Positions 31,966 to 38,524 of a stretch of DNA of 38,524 nucleotides are shown here, one piece after another. This stretch comes from Rhodospirillales bacterium (GTDB lineage: Bacteria; Pseudomonadota; Alphaproteobacteria; UBA828): assembly GCA_028818855.1 (NCBI GenBank), contig JAPPMY010000182.1, forward strand, positions 1-38,524, read 5' to 3'. The translations under genes and the position numbers were made by a program. The notes beneath the pieces were generated by a model that was given only the letters and a program-made list of their open reading frames with translations, did no database searches and had not been told where the DNA came from. Position 1 is the stretch's first letter, and each line of letters starts with the position of its first letter.

Positions 31966-31999
31966 GGAGGGGGCGCGCCCTGCGTCCCCTCCCCTCTTT
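31966..31999 (+). terminator. probable terminator after the second binding protein gene
   Basis: 7-bp arms GGAGGGG (31966-31972) and CCCCTCC (31986-31992) with a 13-base loop, followed by a pyrimidine run with short T groups. It resembles the hairpin after copy 1 but has a longer loop and weaker T tract, as if both derive from the same ancestral terminator. Confidence 0.6.
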
Positions 32000-32121
32000 C
32001 CCCTTTCCCGCCGACATCCCTGCAGACGTCGACATTGACGACCGCGCCATGCGCGTGGAACGTCGGTGCGCTGTCTTCCGCCGAGTCGCAGTCGCTCGGC
32101 CCGCTGAAGGGGGGACTCGGA

Positions 32122-32772
32122 ATGAGAGCGTTTCTGTCAGCCTTGGCCGGGGTCGCGCTCGTCACGCTGGCAACGGGGACGACCGCGGGACACGCGGAGC
32201 AGGCCGGCCTCTACTTCGGCGCCGATGTCGGATTGCTCGACTTCGACCTGCCGGGGAAGGCGTCGGAGTTCGAAGGATGCAACGACGACGCCTGCAGCCA
32301 CATCGGCTCTCCCAGCGTCGACGGAACGAACTTTCGCGTGGGCGGCGTCATCGGCATGGGCATCTTCGAGCAGGTCCGGGCCGAGGCCGAGGTCTTCTTC
32401 GACATCGACACGGTATCCGGCAGCGAGAGCCAGGAGCAGGGCCTGAGCGCGTCCGCCTCCGTCGACGTCCGCACCTATGGGTTGATGCTGAACTCCTGGT
32501 TCGACATCGGGTCCGATACCGCCTGGTCCGCCTATCTGGGCGGCGGAGCCGGCATTCTGTTCGCCGAGACGAGCCACAGGATCCTGGACAGGGCGGGAGC
32601 CGCGCTTCGCGGGAGCGACGACAGGACCGACACGGAGTTCGCCTACCAGATCGGCGTGGGCGTTCACGTTCAGGGCTGGCACATCGGCTACCGCTATCTC
32701 ACCACCGGCGACCTCAACGACTACGGCGATGTCAGCCAGCACGTCCTGCTGCTCGGCTTGCGCATGTGGTGA
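32122..32772 (+). CDS. small outer-membrane beta-barrel protein
   Basis: A 216-residue exported protein. Residues 1-24 form a signal peptide (MRAFLSALAGVALVTLATGT, then AGHA before the cut), followed by alternating polar and nonpolar strands: GLYFGADVGLLDF, FRVGGVIGMGIFEQVRAEAEV, SAYLGGGAGILFAE, FAYQIGVGVHVQGWHIGYRY and the final HVLLLGLRMW, ending in an aromatic residue as outer-membrane barrels do. It looks like an eight-strand barrel of the OmpA/Opa/Omp31-like group. Two cysteines (in EGCNDDACSH, near 52-57) could form a disulphide in an exposed loop. ATG 32122 follows AAGGGGGG; an ATG-less extension to 32035 lacks a signal peptide and is not preferred. Function unknown, perhaps adhesion or envelope stability. 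Confidence 0.78.
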   Translation: MRAFLSALAGVALVTLATGTTAGHAEQAGLYFGADVGLLDFDLPGKASEFEGCNDDACSHIGSPSVDGTNFRVGGVIGMGIFEQVRAEAEVFFDIDTVSGSESQEQGLSASASVDVRTYGLMLNSWFDIGSDTAWSAYLGGGAGILFAETSHRILDRAGAALRGSDDRTDTEFAYQIGVGVHVQGWHIGYRYLTTGDLNDYGDVSQHVLLLGLRMW

Positions 32773-32785
32773 GGAACTAAAGCCC

Positions 32786-32813
32786 CTCGTTCGGCTCAAG
32801 AGCCATCGACGAG
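32786..32813 (+). terminator. compound hairpin after the outer-membrane protein gene
   Basis: Outer arms CTCGT (32786-32790) and ACGAG (32809-32813) enclose an inner stem GGCT / AGCC with a CAAG tetraloop (32793-32804). It lies 13 bases after the stop and before ribF. No T tract follows, so a terminator role is uncertain. Confidence 0.3.
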
Positions 32814-32865
32814 CCCAGGCGCCGCGGCTATTCTCCCGCCCGCTCGGATTGGAGAAAGCGCGCCC

Positions 32866-33861
32866 ATGCGCATCGTTCGGCACTGGCAGTCAACGCCCGC
32901 GGATGCGCGGGGCGCAGTGGTCGCCATCGGCAATTTCGATGGCGTTCACCTGGGTCACCGCGCCGTTGTCGAGCAGGGGCGGCGCATCGCCCGGGAGCTC
33001 GGGGCGCCGCTCGCCGTGCTCACGTTCGAGCCGCACCCGCGCCAGGTTCTGGCCGCGCCGGAGGAGCCCTTCAGGCTCACGCCGTTCAGGATCAAGGCGC
33101 GCCGTCTGGCCGACCTCGGCATCGAGATTCTCTACGTCGCACGGTTCGACCGCGCCTTCGCCGCCCGCGAGCCGGCATCGTTCGTCGCGGACGTTGTGGC
33201 GGCGGGGATCGGCGCCCGCCATGTCGTGGTCGGTCACGACTTTGCGTTCGGCCGCAGGCGCGCCGGAAACGTGGCACTCCTCTCCGAGATCGGCGCATCG
33301 CTCGGCATCGGCGTGACGAGTATCGCGGCAGCCGGCACGGGAACCACGATCCATTCGGCCAGCCGGGCGCGCCGCCTGCTGGCAGCCGGCGAGGTCGCCT
33401 CGCTGCCTGCGGTGCTCGGCCGCTACTGGGAGATCGACGGCCACGTCATCACGGGCGACCGCCGCGGCCGGACCATCGGCTTCCCGACGGCCAACGTGCG
33501 CACCGCCGGCATTCTCCACCCGGCGCGCGGCGTCTATGCGCTCTGGGCGCAGCCCGATGGCGCGGCTGACGACGGGAGCTGGTATCCCGCAGTGGCCAAT
33601 CTCGGCCGCCGGCCCACGTTCGACAAGACGGAGGATCTGCTCGAAGTGCACATTTTCGATTATGCCGGCGATCTCTACGGCAAGCGGCTGCGCGCCGCCT
33701 TCGCGGACAGGGTACGCCCGGAACGCCGCTTCGACGGTATCGAGGCCCTGAAGGCGCAGATCGCCATCGACTGCGACACGGCCCGCGCCATCCTCGCCCG
33801 CCTTCCGGCCCCGGACGCCGAGCAGGCCGACACCATGCCCCTCCGCCAGGTGCGCTCATGA
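32866..33861 (+). CDS. ribF: bifunctional riboflavin kinase / FAD synthetase
   Basis: A 331-residue protein that phosphorylates riboflavin to FMN and adenylates FMN to FAD. The N-terminal nucleotidyltransferase domain has IGNFDGVHLGHRAV (21-34), TFEPHPRQVL and the VGHDFAFGRRRAGN loop. The C-terminal riboflavin kinase domain starts near 185 with GHVITGDRRGRTIGFPTANV (Gly205 onward) and contains YPAVANLGRRPTF. Length is normal for the family. The ATGA overlap at 33858-33861 couples it to ileS, the usual arrangement in many proteobacteria. No riboswitch-like structure is visible in the short leader. Confidence 0.95.
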   Translation: MRIVRHWQSTPADARGAVVAIGNFDGVHLGHRAVVEQGRRIARELGAPLAVLTFEPHPRQVLAAPEEPFRLTPFRIKARRLADLGIEILYVARFDRAFAAREPASFVADVVAAGIGARHVVVGHDFAFGRRRAGNVALLSEIGASLGIGVTSIAAAGTGTTIHSASRARRLLAAGEVASLPAVLGRYWEIDGHVITGDRRGRTIGFPTANVRTAGILHPARGVYALWAQPDGAADDGSWYPAVANLGRRPTFDKTEDLLEVHIFDYAGDLYGKRLRAAFADRVRPERRFDGIEALKAQIAIDCDTARAILARLPAPDAEQADTMPLRQVRS

Positions 33862-36728
33862 CTGCCGACTACCGCGATACCGTCCTCATGCCGCGCACGG
33901 CCTTCCCCATGAAGGCGAAGCTGCCGGAGCGCGAGCCCGCCATGGCCGCGCGCTGGGAGGCGATGGGCCTCTACCGGCGCCTCAGGGAGACGTCGGCCGG
34001 CCGGCCCAAGTTCGTCCTTCACGACGGCCCGCCCTACGCCAACGGTCACCTGCATCTCGGCACGGCGCTGAACAAGATCCTGAAGGACGTCGTCGTGCGC
34101 TCCCAGCAGATGCTCTCCAAGGATTCGGTCTACGTGCCGGGCTGGGATTGCCACGGCCTGCCGATCGAGTGGCAGGTCGAGCAGGCCTACCGCAAGGAAG
34201 GCCGCGACAAGGATTCCGTGCCCGTCGGCGAGTTCCGCGCCGATTGCCGCGCCTTCGCCGAGCACTGGATCGCCGTGCAGCGCGACGAATTCAAGCGGCT
34301 GGGCGTGATCGGCGACTGGGACGATCCGTACACGACCATGACCTTCGAGGCCGAAGCGCAGATCGTTCGCGAGCTCGGCCGCTTCCTCGTCGACGGCAGC
34401 CTCTACCGGGGCGCCCGGCCGGTGATGTGGTCGCCGGTGGAGAAGACGGCGCTCGCGGAGGCCGAAATCGAGTACCACGACCACACGTCGGTGGTGATCA
34501 CCGTCGCCTTTCCGGTGATCGAGAGCCCGCTCGACGCCCTCGACGGCGCCGCCGTCGTCATCTGGACCACGACGCCCTGGACCATTCCCGGCAACCGCTG
34601 CATCGCCTACGGCGAGACGGTGCCCTACGTGGTGCTCGAAGCGACGGAGGTGGCCGACGGCTCCTCCGTGACGCCCGGCGCGCGCATCGCCGCTGCCGAA
34701 GAGCTTGCGCCGACGCTCTGCGCCGAGACGGGAATCACGGGCCACCGGGTGATCGCCTCGGGCCTCCCCGGTACGGCCTTTGCCGGAACCGTCTGCGCCC
34801 ACCCCCTGCGCGGCAGGGGCTATGACTTCCCGGTGCCCCTGATCCCCGCCGACCACGTGACGACCGAGCAGGGCACCGGCTTCGTCCACATCGCGCCCGG
34901 CCACGGCGCCGAGGACTTCGAGGCGGTCGCGGACTTCAACGCCCGCCTGCGTGCGGAGGGCGGCGACCGGCAGCCGATCCAGACCCCGGCGACGGTGGAC
35001 GACGACGGCTGCTTCTATGACCACGTGCCGGCCTTCGCCGGCAAGCACGTCTACAAGGTGAACGACGAGGTCGCCGACGCGCTGGCCGCCGCCGGCAGCC
35101 TGCTCGCGCGCGGCAAGCTGGTCCATTCCTACCCTCACTCCTGGCGCTCCAAGGCGCCGCTGATCTTCCGCAACACGCTGCAGTGGTTCATCAGCATGGA
35201 GACGACCGGCCTGCGCGAGACCGCGCTGCAGGCCATCGACCGGGTGCGATGGGTGCCGCCCGCCGGCCGCGCGCGCATTCGCTCGATGATCGAGACCCGG
35301 CCGGACTGGGTGCTGTCCCGCCAGCGTGTCTGGGGCGTGCCGATCACGGTCTTCGTCTCGCGCGAGGACGGCAGCGCGCTGCGCGATGCCCAGGTCGTCG
35401 AGCGCATCGCCGCGGTTGTCGAGGCCGAAGGGGCGGACGCCTGGTTCACCAGCGACAAGGCGCGTTTCCTGGCGCCCGAGCACGACCCGGACGCCTACGA
35501 CAAGGTCACCGACATTCTCGACGTCTGGTTCGAGAGCGGCACGACCCACAGCTTCGTGCTGGAAAAGCGGCCGGAGCTGATGTGGCCCGCATCGCTCTAC
35601 CTCGAAGGGTCGGACCAGCACCGGGGCTGGTTCCACAGCTCGCTTCTCGAGTCCTGCGGCACGCGCGGCCGCGCGCCCTATGACGCCGTTCTCACCCACG
35701 GCTTCGTGGTCGACGGCGAGGGCCGCAAGATGTCGAAGTCGCTCGGCAACGTCATCGCGCCGCAGCAGGTGAACGAGCGCTACGGCGCGGACATCCTGCG
35801 CCTCTGGGTGGTCAGCACCGACTATTCCGAAGACCTCAGGATCAGCGACGAAATCCTGCGTCACCAGGTGGATTCGTACCGCCGGCTGCGCAACACGCTC
35901 CGCTATCTCCTGGGGAACCTCGCCGATTTCCACGCCGGCGAGCGCGTGGCGGCAGCGGAGATGCCCGCGCTGGAGCGCTGGGTGCTGCATCGGCTCCACG
36001 GCCTCGACCGGGATGTCCGGCGCTGGTGCGAGGACTTCGCCTTCCACGAGATGTTCGTGGCCCTTCACCATTTCTGCGCGGTCGATCTCTCGGCGTTCTA
36101 TTTCGATATCCGCAAGGACGCCCTCTACTGCGACAGCGTCGATTCGCCGCGCCGGCGCGCCGTCCGCACCGTGCTGGATGCGCTGTTCGACTGCCTGACC
36201 GCCTGGTTCGCGCCCTTCATCTGCTTCACGGCCGAGGAGGCATGGCTCGCCCGCTATCCGGACGCGGACAGCGTGCACCTGCGCGATTTTCCGGCGCTGC
36301 CGGCGGACTGGCAGGACGACGCGCTGGCCGAGCGGATCGAGCGGATGCGCGCGGTCCGCCGCGTGGTCACCAAGGCGCTGGAGCAGGCACGTGCCGCCAA
36401 GGAAATCGGCTCGTCGCTGGAGGCGGCGCCCACGGTGTTCGTCCACGAGTGCTACCGCGACGCGCTCGCCTTCGAGGACGACGACTGCGCGACACTCTTC
36501 ATCACGTCGGACGCCGTCATCGCGCCCTGGAGCGAGGCGCCCAGCGACGACGGTCTCGTGACCCTGCCGGAGGTGCCGGAGGTGGGAGTGAAGTTCGCCC
36601 CTGCGGAGCACGCGAAGTGCGCGCGCTGCTGGCGGCTTCTGCCGGATGTCGGCAGCGACGAGCGCCATCCCGATCTCTGCGGGCGCTGCGTGGGCGCCGT
36701 CGACGCGGCTCGCCCGGTGGCTGCCTAG
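33858..36728 (+). CDS. ileS: isoleucyl-tRNA synthetase
   Basis: A 956-residue class I aminoacyl-tRNA synthetase. The HIGH-type motif is HLHLG at 64-68 (PPYANGHLHLGTAL) and KMSKS is at 624-628. The editing domain between them has TTTPWTIPGNR, and the C-terminus holds a zinc ribbon with CARCWR and LCGRC. Class and length match the bacterial form (IleS1) common in alphaproteobacteria. It charges tRNA-Ile and edits Val. It overlaps ribF by four bases, and lspA begins six bases after its stop, so the three are one transcript. A long open frame on the opposite strand is a GC artefact. Confidence 0.97.
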   Translation: MTADYRDTVLMPRTAFPMKAKLPEREPAMAARWEAMGLYRRLRETSAGRPKFVLHDGPPYANGHLHLGTALNKILKDVVVRSQQMLSKDSVYVPGWDCHGLPIEWQVEQAYRKEGRDKDSVPVGEFRADCRAFAEHWIAVQRDEFKRLGVIGDWDDPYTTMTFEAEAQIVRELGRFLVDGSLYRGARPVMWSPVEKTALAEAEIEYHDHTSVVITVAFPVIESPLDALDGAAVVIWTTTPWTIPGNRCIAYGETVPYVVLEATEVADGSSVTPGARIAAAEELAPTLCAETGITGHRVIASGLPGTAFAGTVCAHPLRGRGYDFPVPLIPADHVTTEQGTGFVHIAPGHGAEDFEAVADFNARLRAEGGDRQPIQTPATVDDDGCFYDHVPAFAGKHVYKVNDEVADALAAAGSLLARGKLVHSYPHSWRSKAPLIFRNTLQWFISMETTGLRETALQAIDRVRWVPPAGRARIRSMIETRPDWVLSRQRVWGVPITVFVSREDGSALRDAQVVERIAAVVEAEGADAWFTSDKARFLAPEHDPDAYDKVTDILDVWFESGTTHSFVLEKRPELMWPASLYLEGSDQHRGWFHSSLLESCGTRGRAPYDAVLTHGFVVDGEGRKMSKSLGNVIAPQQVNERYGADILRLWVVSTDYSEDLRISDEILRHQVDSYRRLRNTLRYLLGNLADFHAGERVAAAEMPALERWVLHRLHGLDRDVRRWCEDFAFHEMFVALHHFCAVDLSAFYFDIRKDALYCDSVDSPRRRAVRTVLDALFDCLTAWFAPFICFTAEEAWLARYPDADSVHLRDFPALPADWQDDALAERIERMRAVRRVVTKALEQARAAKEIGSSLEAAPTVFVHECYRDALAFEDDDCATLFITSDAVIAPWSEAPSDDGLVTLPEVPEVGVKFAPAEHAKCARCWRLLPDVGSDERHPDLCGRCVGAVDAARPVAA

Positions 36729-36734
36729 CAGCCC

Positions 36735-37214
36735 GTGCTCCGCCTCGGACTGCCAGTCGCAGCGGCCATCATCGCCGCGGACCAAGCCAGCAAGTGGGCC
36801 GTTCGCGACGCGCTCTGGGATCCGCCACGGCGCATCGAGGTGACGTCGTTCTTCAATCTCGTCCCGGTCCAGAACAAGGGCATCAGCTTCGGCCTGTTCC
36901 AGAGCGAGGGCGCCGGCATGTGGCTGATCGTGGGCCTCGCGCTCGCCATCTCAGCCGCGCTCGGCGTCTGGCTGCACCGCACGCGGCTCCGCTGGCCGGC
37001 CTGCGCCCTCGGCCTCGTCATCGGCGGCGCGATCGGCAACGTGATCGACCGCGTGCGCCTTGGCTGGGTCATCGACTTTCTCGATTTCCACGGCGGCGGC
37101 TATCACTGGCCCGCGTTCAACGTCGCCGATTCGGCGATCACCGTGGGCGTGGTCATGCTGGCGGCGCACAGCTTCTTGATGAAGCCGCGCAAAGAGCCTA
37201 GAACAGATTCATGA
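36735..37214 (+). CDS. lspA: lipoprotein signal peptidase (SPase II)
   Basis: A 159-residue inner-membrane aspartic protease with four hydrophobic segments (about 3-17, 62-80, 88-103, 131-148). Conserved motifs are ADQASKW (15-21), VQNKGISFGLF (45-55), NVIDRVRLGWVIDF with catalytic Asp114, and FNVADSAI with catalytic Asp132. It removes signal peptides from diacylglyceryl prolipoproteins, such as the one encoded immediately downstream. It starts at GTG 36735, six bases after the ileS stop, and overlaps the next gene by four bases (ATGA). Confidence 0.95.
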   Translation: MLRLGLPVAAAIIAADQASKWAVRDALWDPPRRIEVTSFFNLVPVQNKGISFGLFQSEGAGMWLIVGLALAISAALGVWLHRTRLRWPACALGLVIGGAIGNVIDRVRLGWVIDFLDFHGGGYHWPAFNVADSAITVGVVMLAAHSFLMKPRKEPRTDS

Positions 37215-37813
37215 AGCGAGTGTCGAACCGCATGGTTTCGGGCCGCGGCGCCGGCCGCTGCATCGCGGCAGGCATCGGCGCGCTCGCGCTTGCGGCGGTG
37301 CTGTCGGCATGCGAGGGCGGGATCGGCGATGCCCTCGGTCTCGGCAAGAACGCGCCGGACGAGTTCGCGGTCGTGCGAAGCGCGCCGCTCACGCTGCCGC
37401 CGGACTTCTCGCTCCGCCCGCCCCGGCCCGGCGAGGCCCGCCCCGATGTGGTGCCGCTCCGCGATCAGGCCAGGGACGCTCTCCTGGGCGAGGCCGGTGC
37501 TGCGGACGGCCCCGCTATGGGGGCGGCGTCGCAGGGGGAGGCCGCGTTCATCGAGCAGGCCGGCGCAGGCGACGTGGACCCGAACATCCGCCACGTGGTC
37601 GACCGAGAATACTCGGGCTACGCCTCCGAGGACGAGAGCTTCGTCGATTCGCTCATCTTCTGGCAGGACGACGATCCGCCGGGCGAGGTGATCGACGCAG
37701 CGGCCGAAGCCGAACGGCTGCGCGAGAACATCGAGGCGGGAAGACCCATAACGGAGGGCGGGACGCCCATCATCAGGCGGCGCGACAAGGCGCTTCTCGA
37801 AGGGGTCTTCTGA
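37211..37813 (+). CDS. DUF3035 family lipoprotein
   Basis: A 200-residue lipoprotein with a basic N-terminus, a hydrophobic stretch and the lipobox LSAC with Cys34. The mature part contains KNAPDEFAVVRSAPLTLPPD followed by FSLRPPRPGEARP, the hallmark of DUF3035, and an acidic C-terminal half ending RRRDKALLEGVF. The family is of unknown function, largely alphaproteobacterial, and habitually follows lspA, as here with a four-base overlap. It would be lipidated and cleaved by the adjacent LspA. Proline-rich spacing after the Cys suggests a flexible tether to the membrane. Confidence 0.9.
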   Translation: MKRVSNRMVSGRGAGRCIAAGIGALALAAVLSACEGGIGDALGLGKNAPDEFAVVRSAPLTLPPDFSLRPPRPGEARPDVVPLRDQARDALLGEAGAADGPAMGAASQGEAAFIEQAGAGDVDPNIRHVVDREYSGYASEDESFVDSLIFWQDDDPPGEVIDAAAEAERLRENIEAGRPITEGGTPIIRRRDKALLEGVF

Positions 37814-37814
37814 G

Positions 37815-38524
37815 TTGACGCGGCGAGGCCGTGACCAGGTCGAGCCCGCTCCATCCACCGAGATACCAGCGACCGTGAAGCAGGACGCGGCCTCCTGCTT
37901 TGCCGAGGCCGTCGGCTCCGGCGGCATCGCCCGCGCGGCGTTCGAGGAACTGCTGCCCGACGCGGCGCGCGCGCTCGGCCGCTTGCGGCAGTGGCACGCG
38001 GAGAAGACACACCCGTTCCTGGCACTCTCGGATGCGCGCGACGATCTCGCGGCGCTGGAGGCGCTGGCCGGCGCGTGGCACACGCGCTACCGCCGCCTCG
38101 TCGTGCTCGGCACCGGTGGCGCCAATCTCGGCGGCCAGGCGCTGGCGGCGACGGGACCAGATGCTGAGCGACTGCTGTTCCTGGACAACGGCGACGGCGA
38201 CCGTCTCGATCGCGTTCTCGGCGGGCCGGACCTCGACGGCACCGGCTTTCTCGTCATCTCGAAGTCCGGCGCCACCGCCGAGACTCTCGCCCAAGCGATG
38301 CTCGTGCTGGGGAGCGCGACTCCCGCGGCGGTCACCGTGGTCACCCAGCCCGGCGACAGCCCGGCCCGCCGTCTGGCCGCGCGCTTCGACCTGCCGGTTC
38401 TCGATCACGATCCCGCACTCGGCGGCCGCTATTCGGCGCTCTCGCTGGTGGGCCTCCTGCCGGCCCTGTTCGCAGGCGCCGACGGCGAGGCCGCCCGCGC
38501 GGGCGCCCAGGCGGTTCTCTCGGC
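37815..38524 (+). CDS. pgi: glucose-6-phosphate isomerase, N-terminal part (truncated by window)
   Basis: 236 codons are visible before the window ends. GTGGANLGGQAL (99-110) and ISKSGATAETLAQ (148-160) are the phosphosugar-binding SIS motifs of glucose-6-phosphate isomerase, with FLDNGDGDRLDRVL between. The enzyme interconverts glucose 6-phosphate and fructose 6-phosphate. No ATG is available; TTG 37815 has GAAGGGG nine bases upstream and is preferred, with GTG 37875 as an alternative nearer the usual start. It begins one base after the lipoprotein stop. From memory, alphaproteobacterial lspA-DUF3035 blocks are more often followed by M16 peptidase genes, so the neighbour here is less usual. 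Confidence 0.85.
   Translation, partial: MTRRGRDQVEPAPSTEIPATVKQDAASCFAEAVGSGGIARAAFEELLPDAARALGRLRQWHAEKTHPFLALSDARDDLAALEALAGAWHTRYRRLVVLGTGGANLGGQALAATGPDAERLLFLDNGDGDRLDRVLGGPDLDGTGFLVISKSGATAETLAQAMLVLGSATPAAVTVVTQPGDSPARRLAARFDLPVLDHDPALGGRYSALSLVGLLPALFAGADGEAARAGAQAVLS

Noticed and set aside
33675-36785. A 1036-codon open frame on the minus strand opposite ileS
   Set aside because: It lies fully antisense to a textbook isoleucyl-tRNA synthetase, is rich in His, Arg, Gly and Ala, and has no family resemblance; such frames are expected opposite GC-rich genes with GC-ending codons.
1-38524. CRISPR array, tRNA, rRNA, transposase or phage genes
   Set aside because: No regularly spaced repeats, cloverleaf-like sequences, rRNA blocks, or transposase or integrase motifs were found on either strand by eye.

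Overview
The window is G+C-rich (roughly two thirds to 70% by eye), tightly packed, and looks like a free-living or host-associated alphaproteobacterial chromosome. The strongest lineage clue is the right-hand block ribF-ileS-lspA-DUF3035 lipoprotein, an alphaproteobacterial gene order; the rest is accessory catabolism, transport and defence. No tRNA, rRNA, CRISPR array or insertion sequence was seen, and no stretch over 300 bases lacks a gene.

Layout. (1) 1-6778: a catabolic operon holding stand-alone halves of a urea-carboxylase-type carboxyltransferase in two copies (AHS1 tail, AHS2, AHS1, AHS2), then a D-tartrate-dehydratase-like enolase-superfamily enzyme, a beta-keto acid cleavage enzyme (BKACE/DUF849) and a phytanoyl-CoA-dioxygenase-like oxygenase. 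A ParE-type toxin-antitoxin pair lies in opposite orientation between the first AHS1 and its AHS2 partner. (2) 6802-7426: a cluster of GC palindromes and an outward-facing cytochrome c'. (3) 7591-15037: an SDR dehydrogenase, a BtpA/SgcQ-family protein and an FGGY kinase meet head-on a four-gene sugar-type ABC importer; together they look like uptake, oxidation and phosphorylation of an unidentified sugar or polyol. (4) 15172-19769: a large alpha/beta hydrolase, a divergent conserved protein of unknown function and an enoyl-CoA hydratase family member. (5) 19937-25665: HyuA, HyuB and a small zinc-ribbon protein resembling the acetone carboxylase gamma family, then a VapBC module, then an isochorismatase-like amidohydrolase. 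(6) 25739-27209: a lower-GC restriction-modification island (MT-A70 methyltransferase and BglII-family endonuclease) with its own AT-rich promoter. (7) 27390-31999: two tandem HpcH/HpaI aldolases and two tandem solute-binding proteins with no permease beside them. (8) 32122-38524: a small outer-membrane beta-barrel protein and the housekeeping block, ending in a truncated glucose-6-phosphate isomerase.

The points most worth a second look are: the doubled urea-carboxylase-type carboxyltransferase pair coupled to a tartrate dehydratase; the 741-bp perfectly identical block inside two otherwise diverged solute-binding protein genes (gene conversion or assembly artefact); the second aldolase copy that has lost the family's substrate-binding arginine; the BKACE with both expected glutamates replaced; the SDR-BtpA-FGGY module; and two toxin-antitoxin modules that each separate functionally linked catabolic genes. 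All functional calls are from reading the translated sequence and remembered family motifs; no database search was run.
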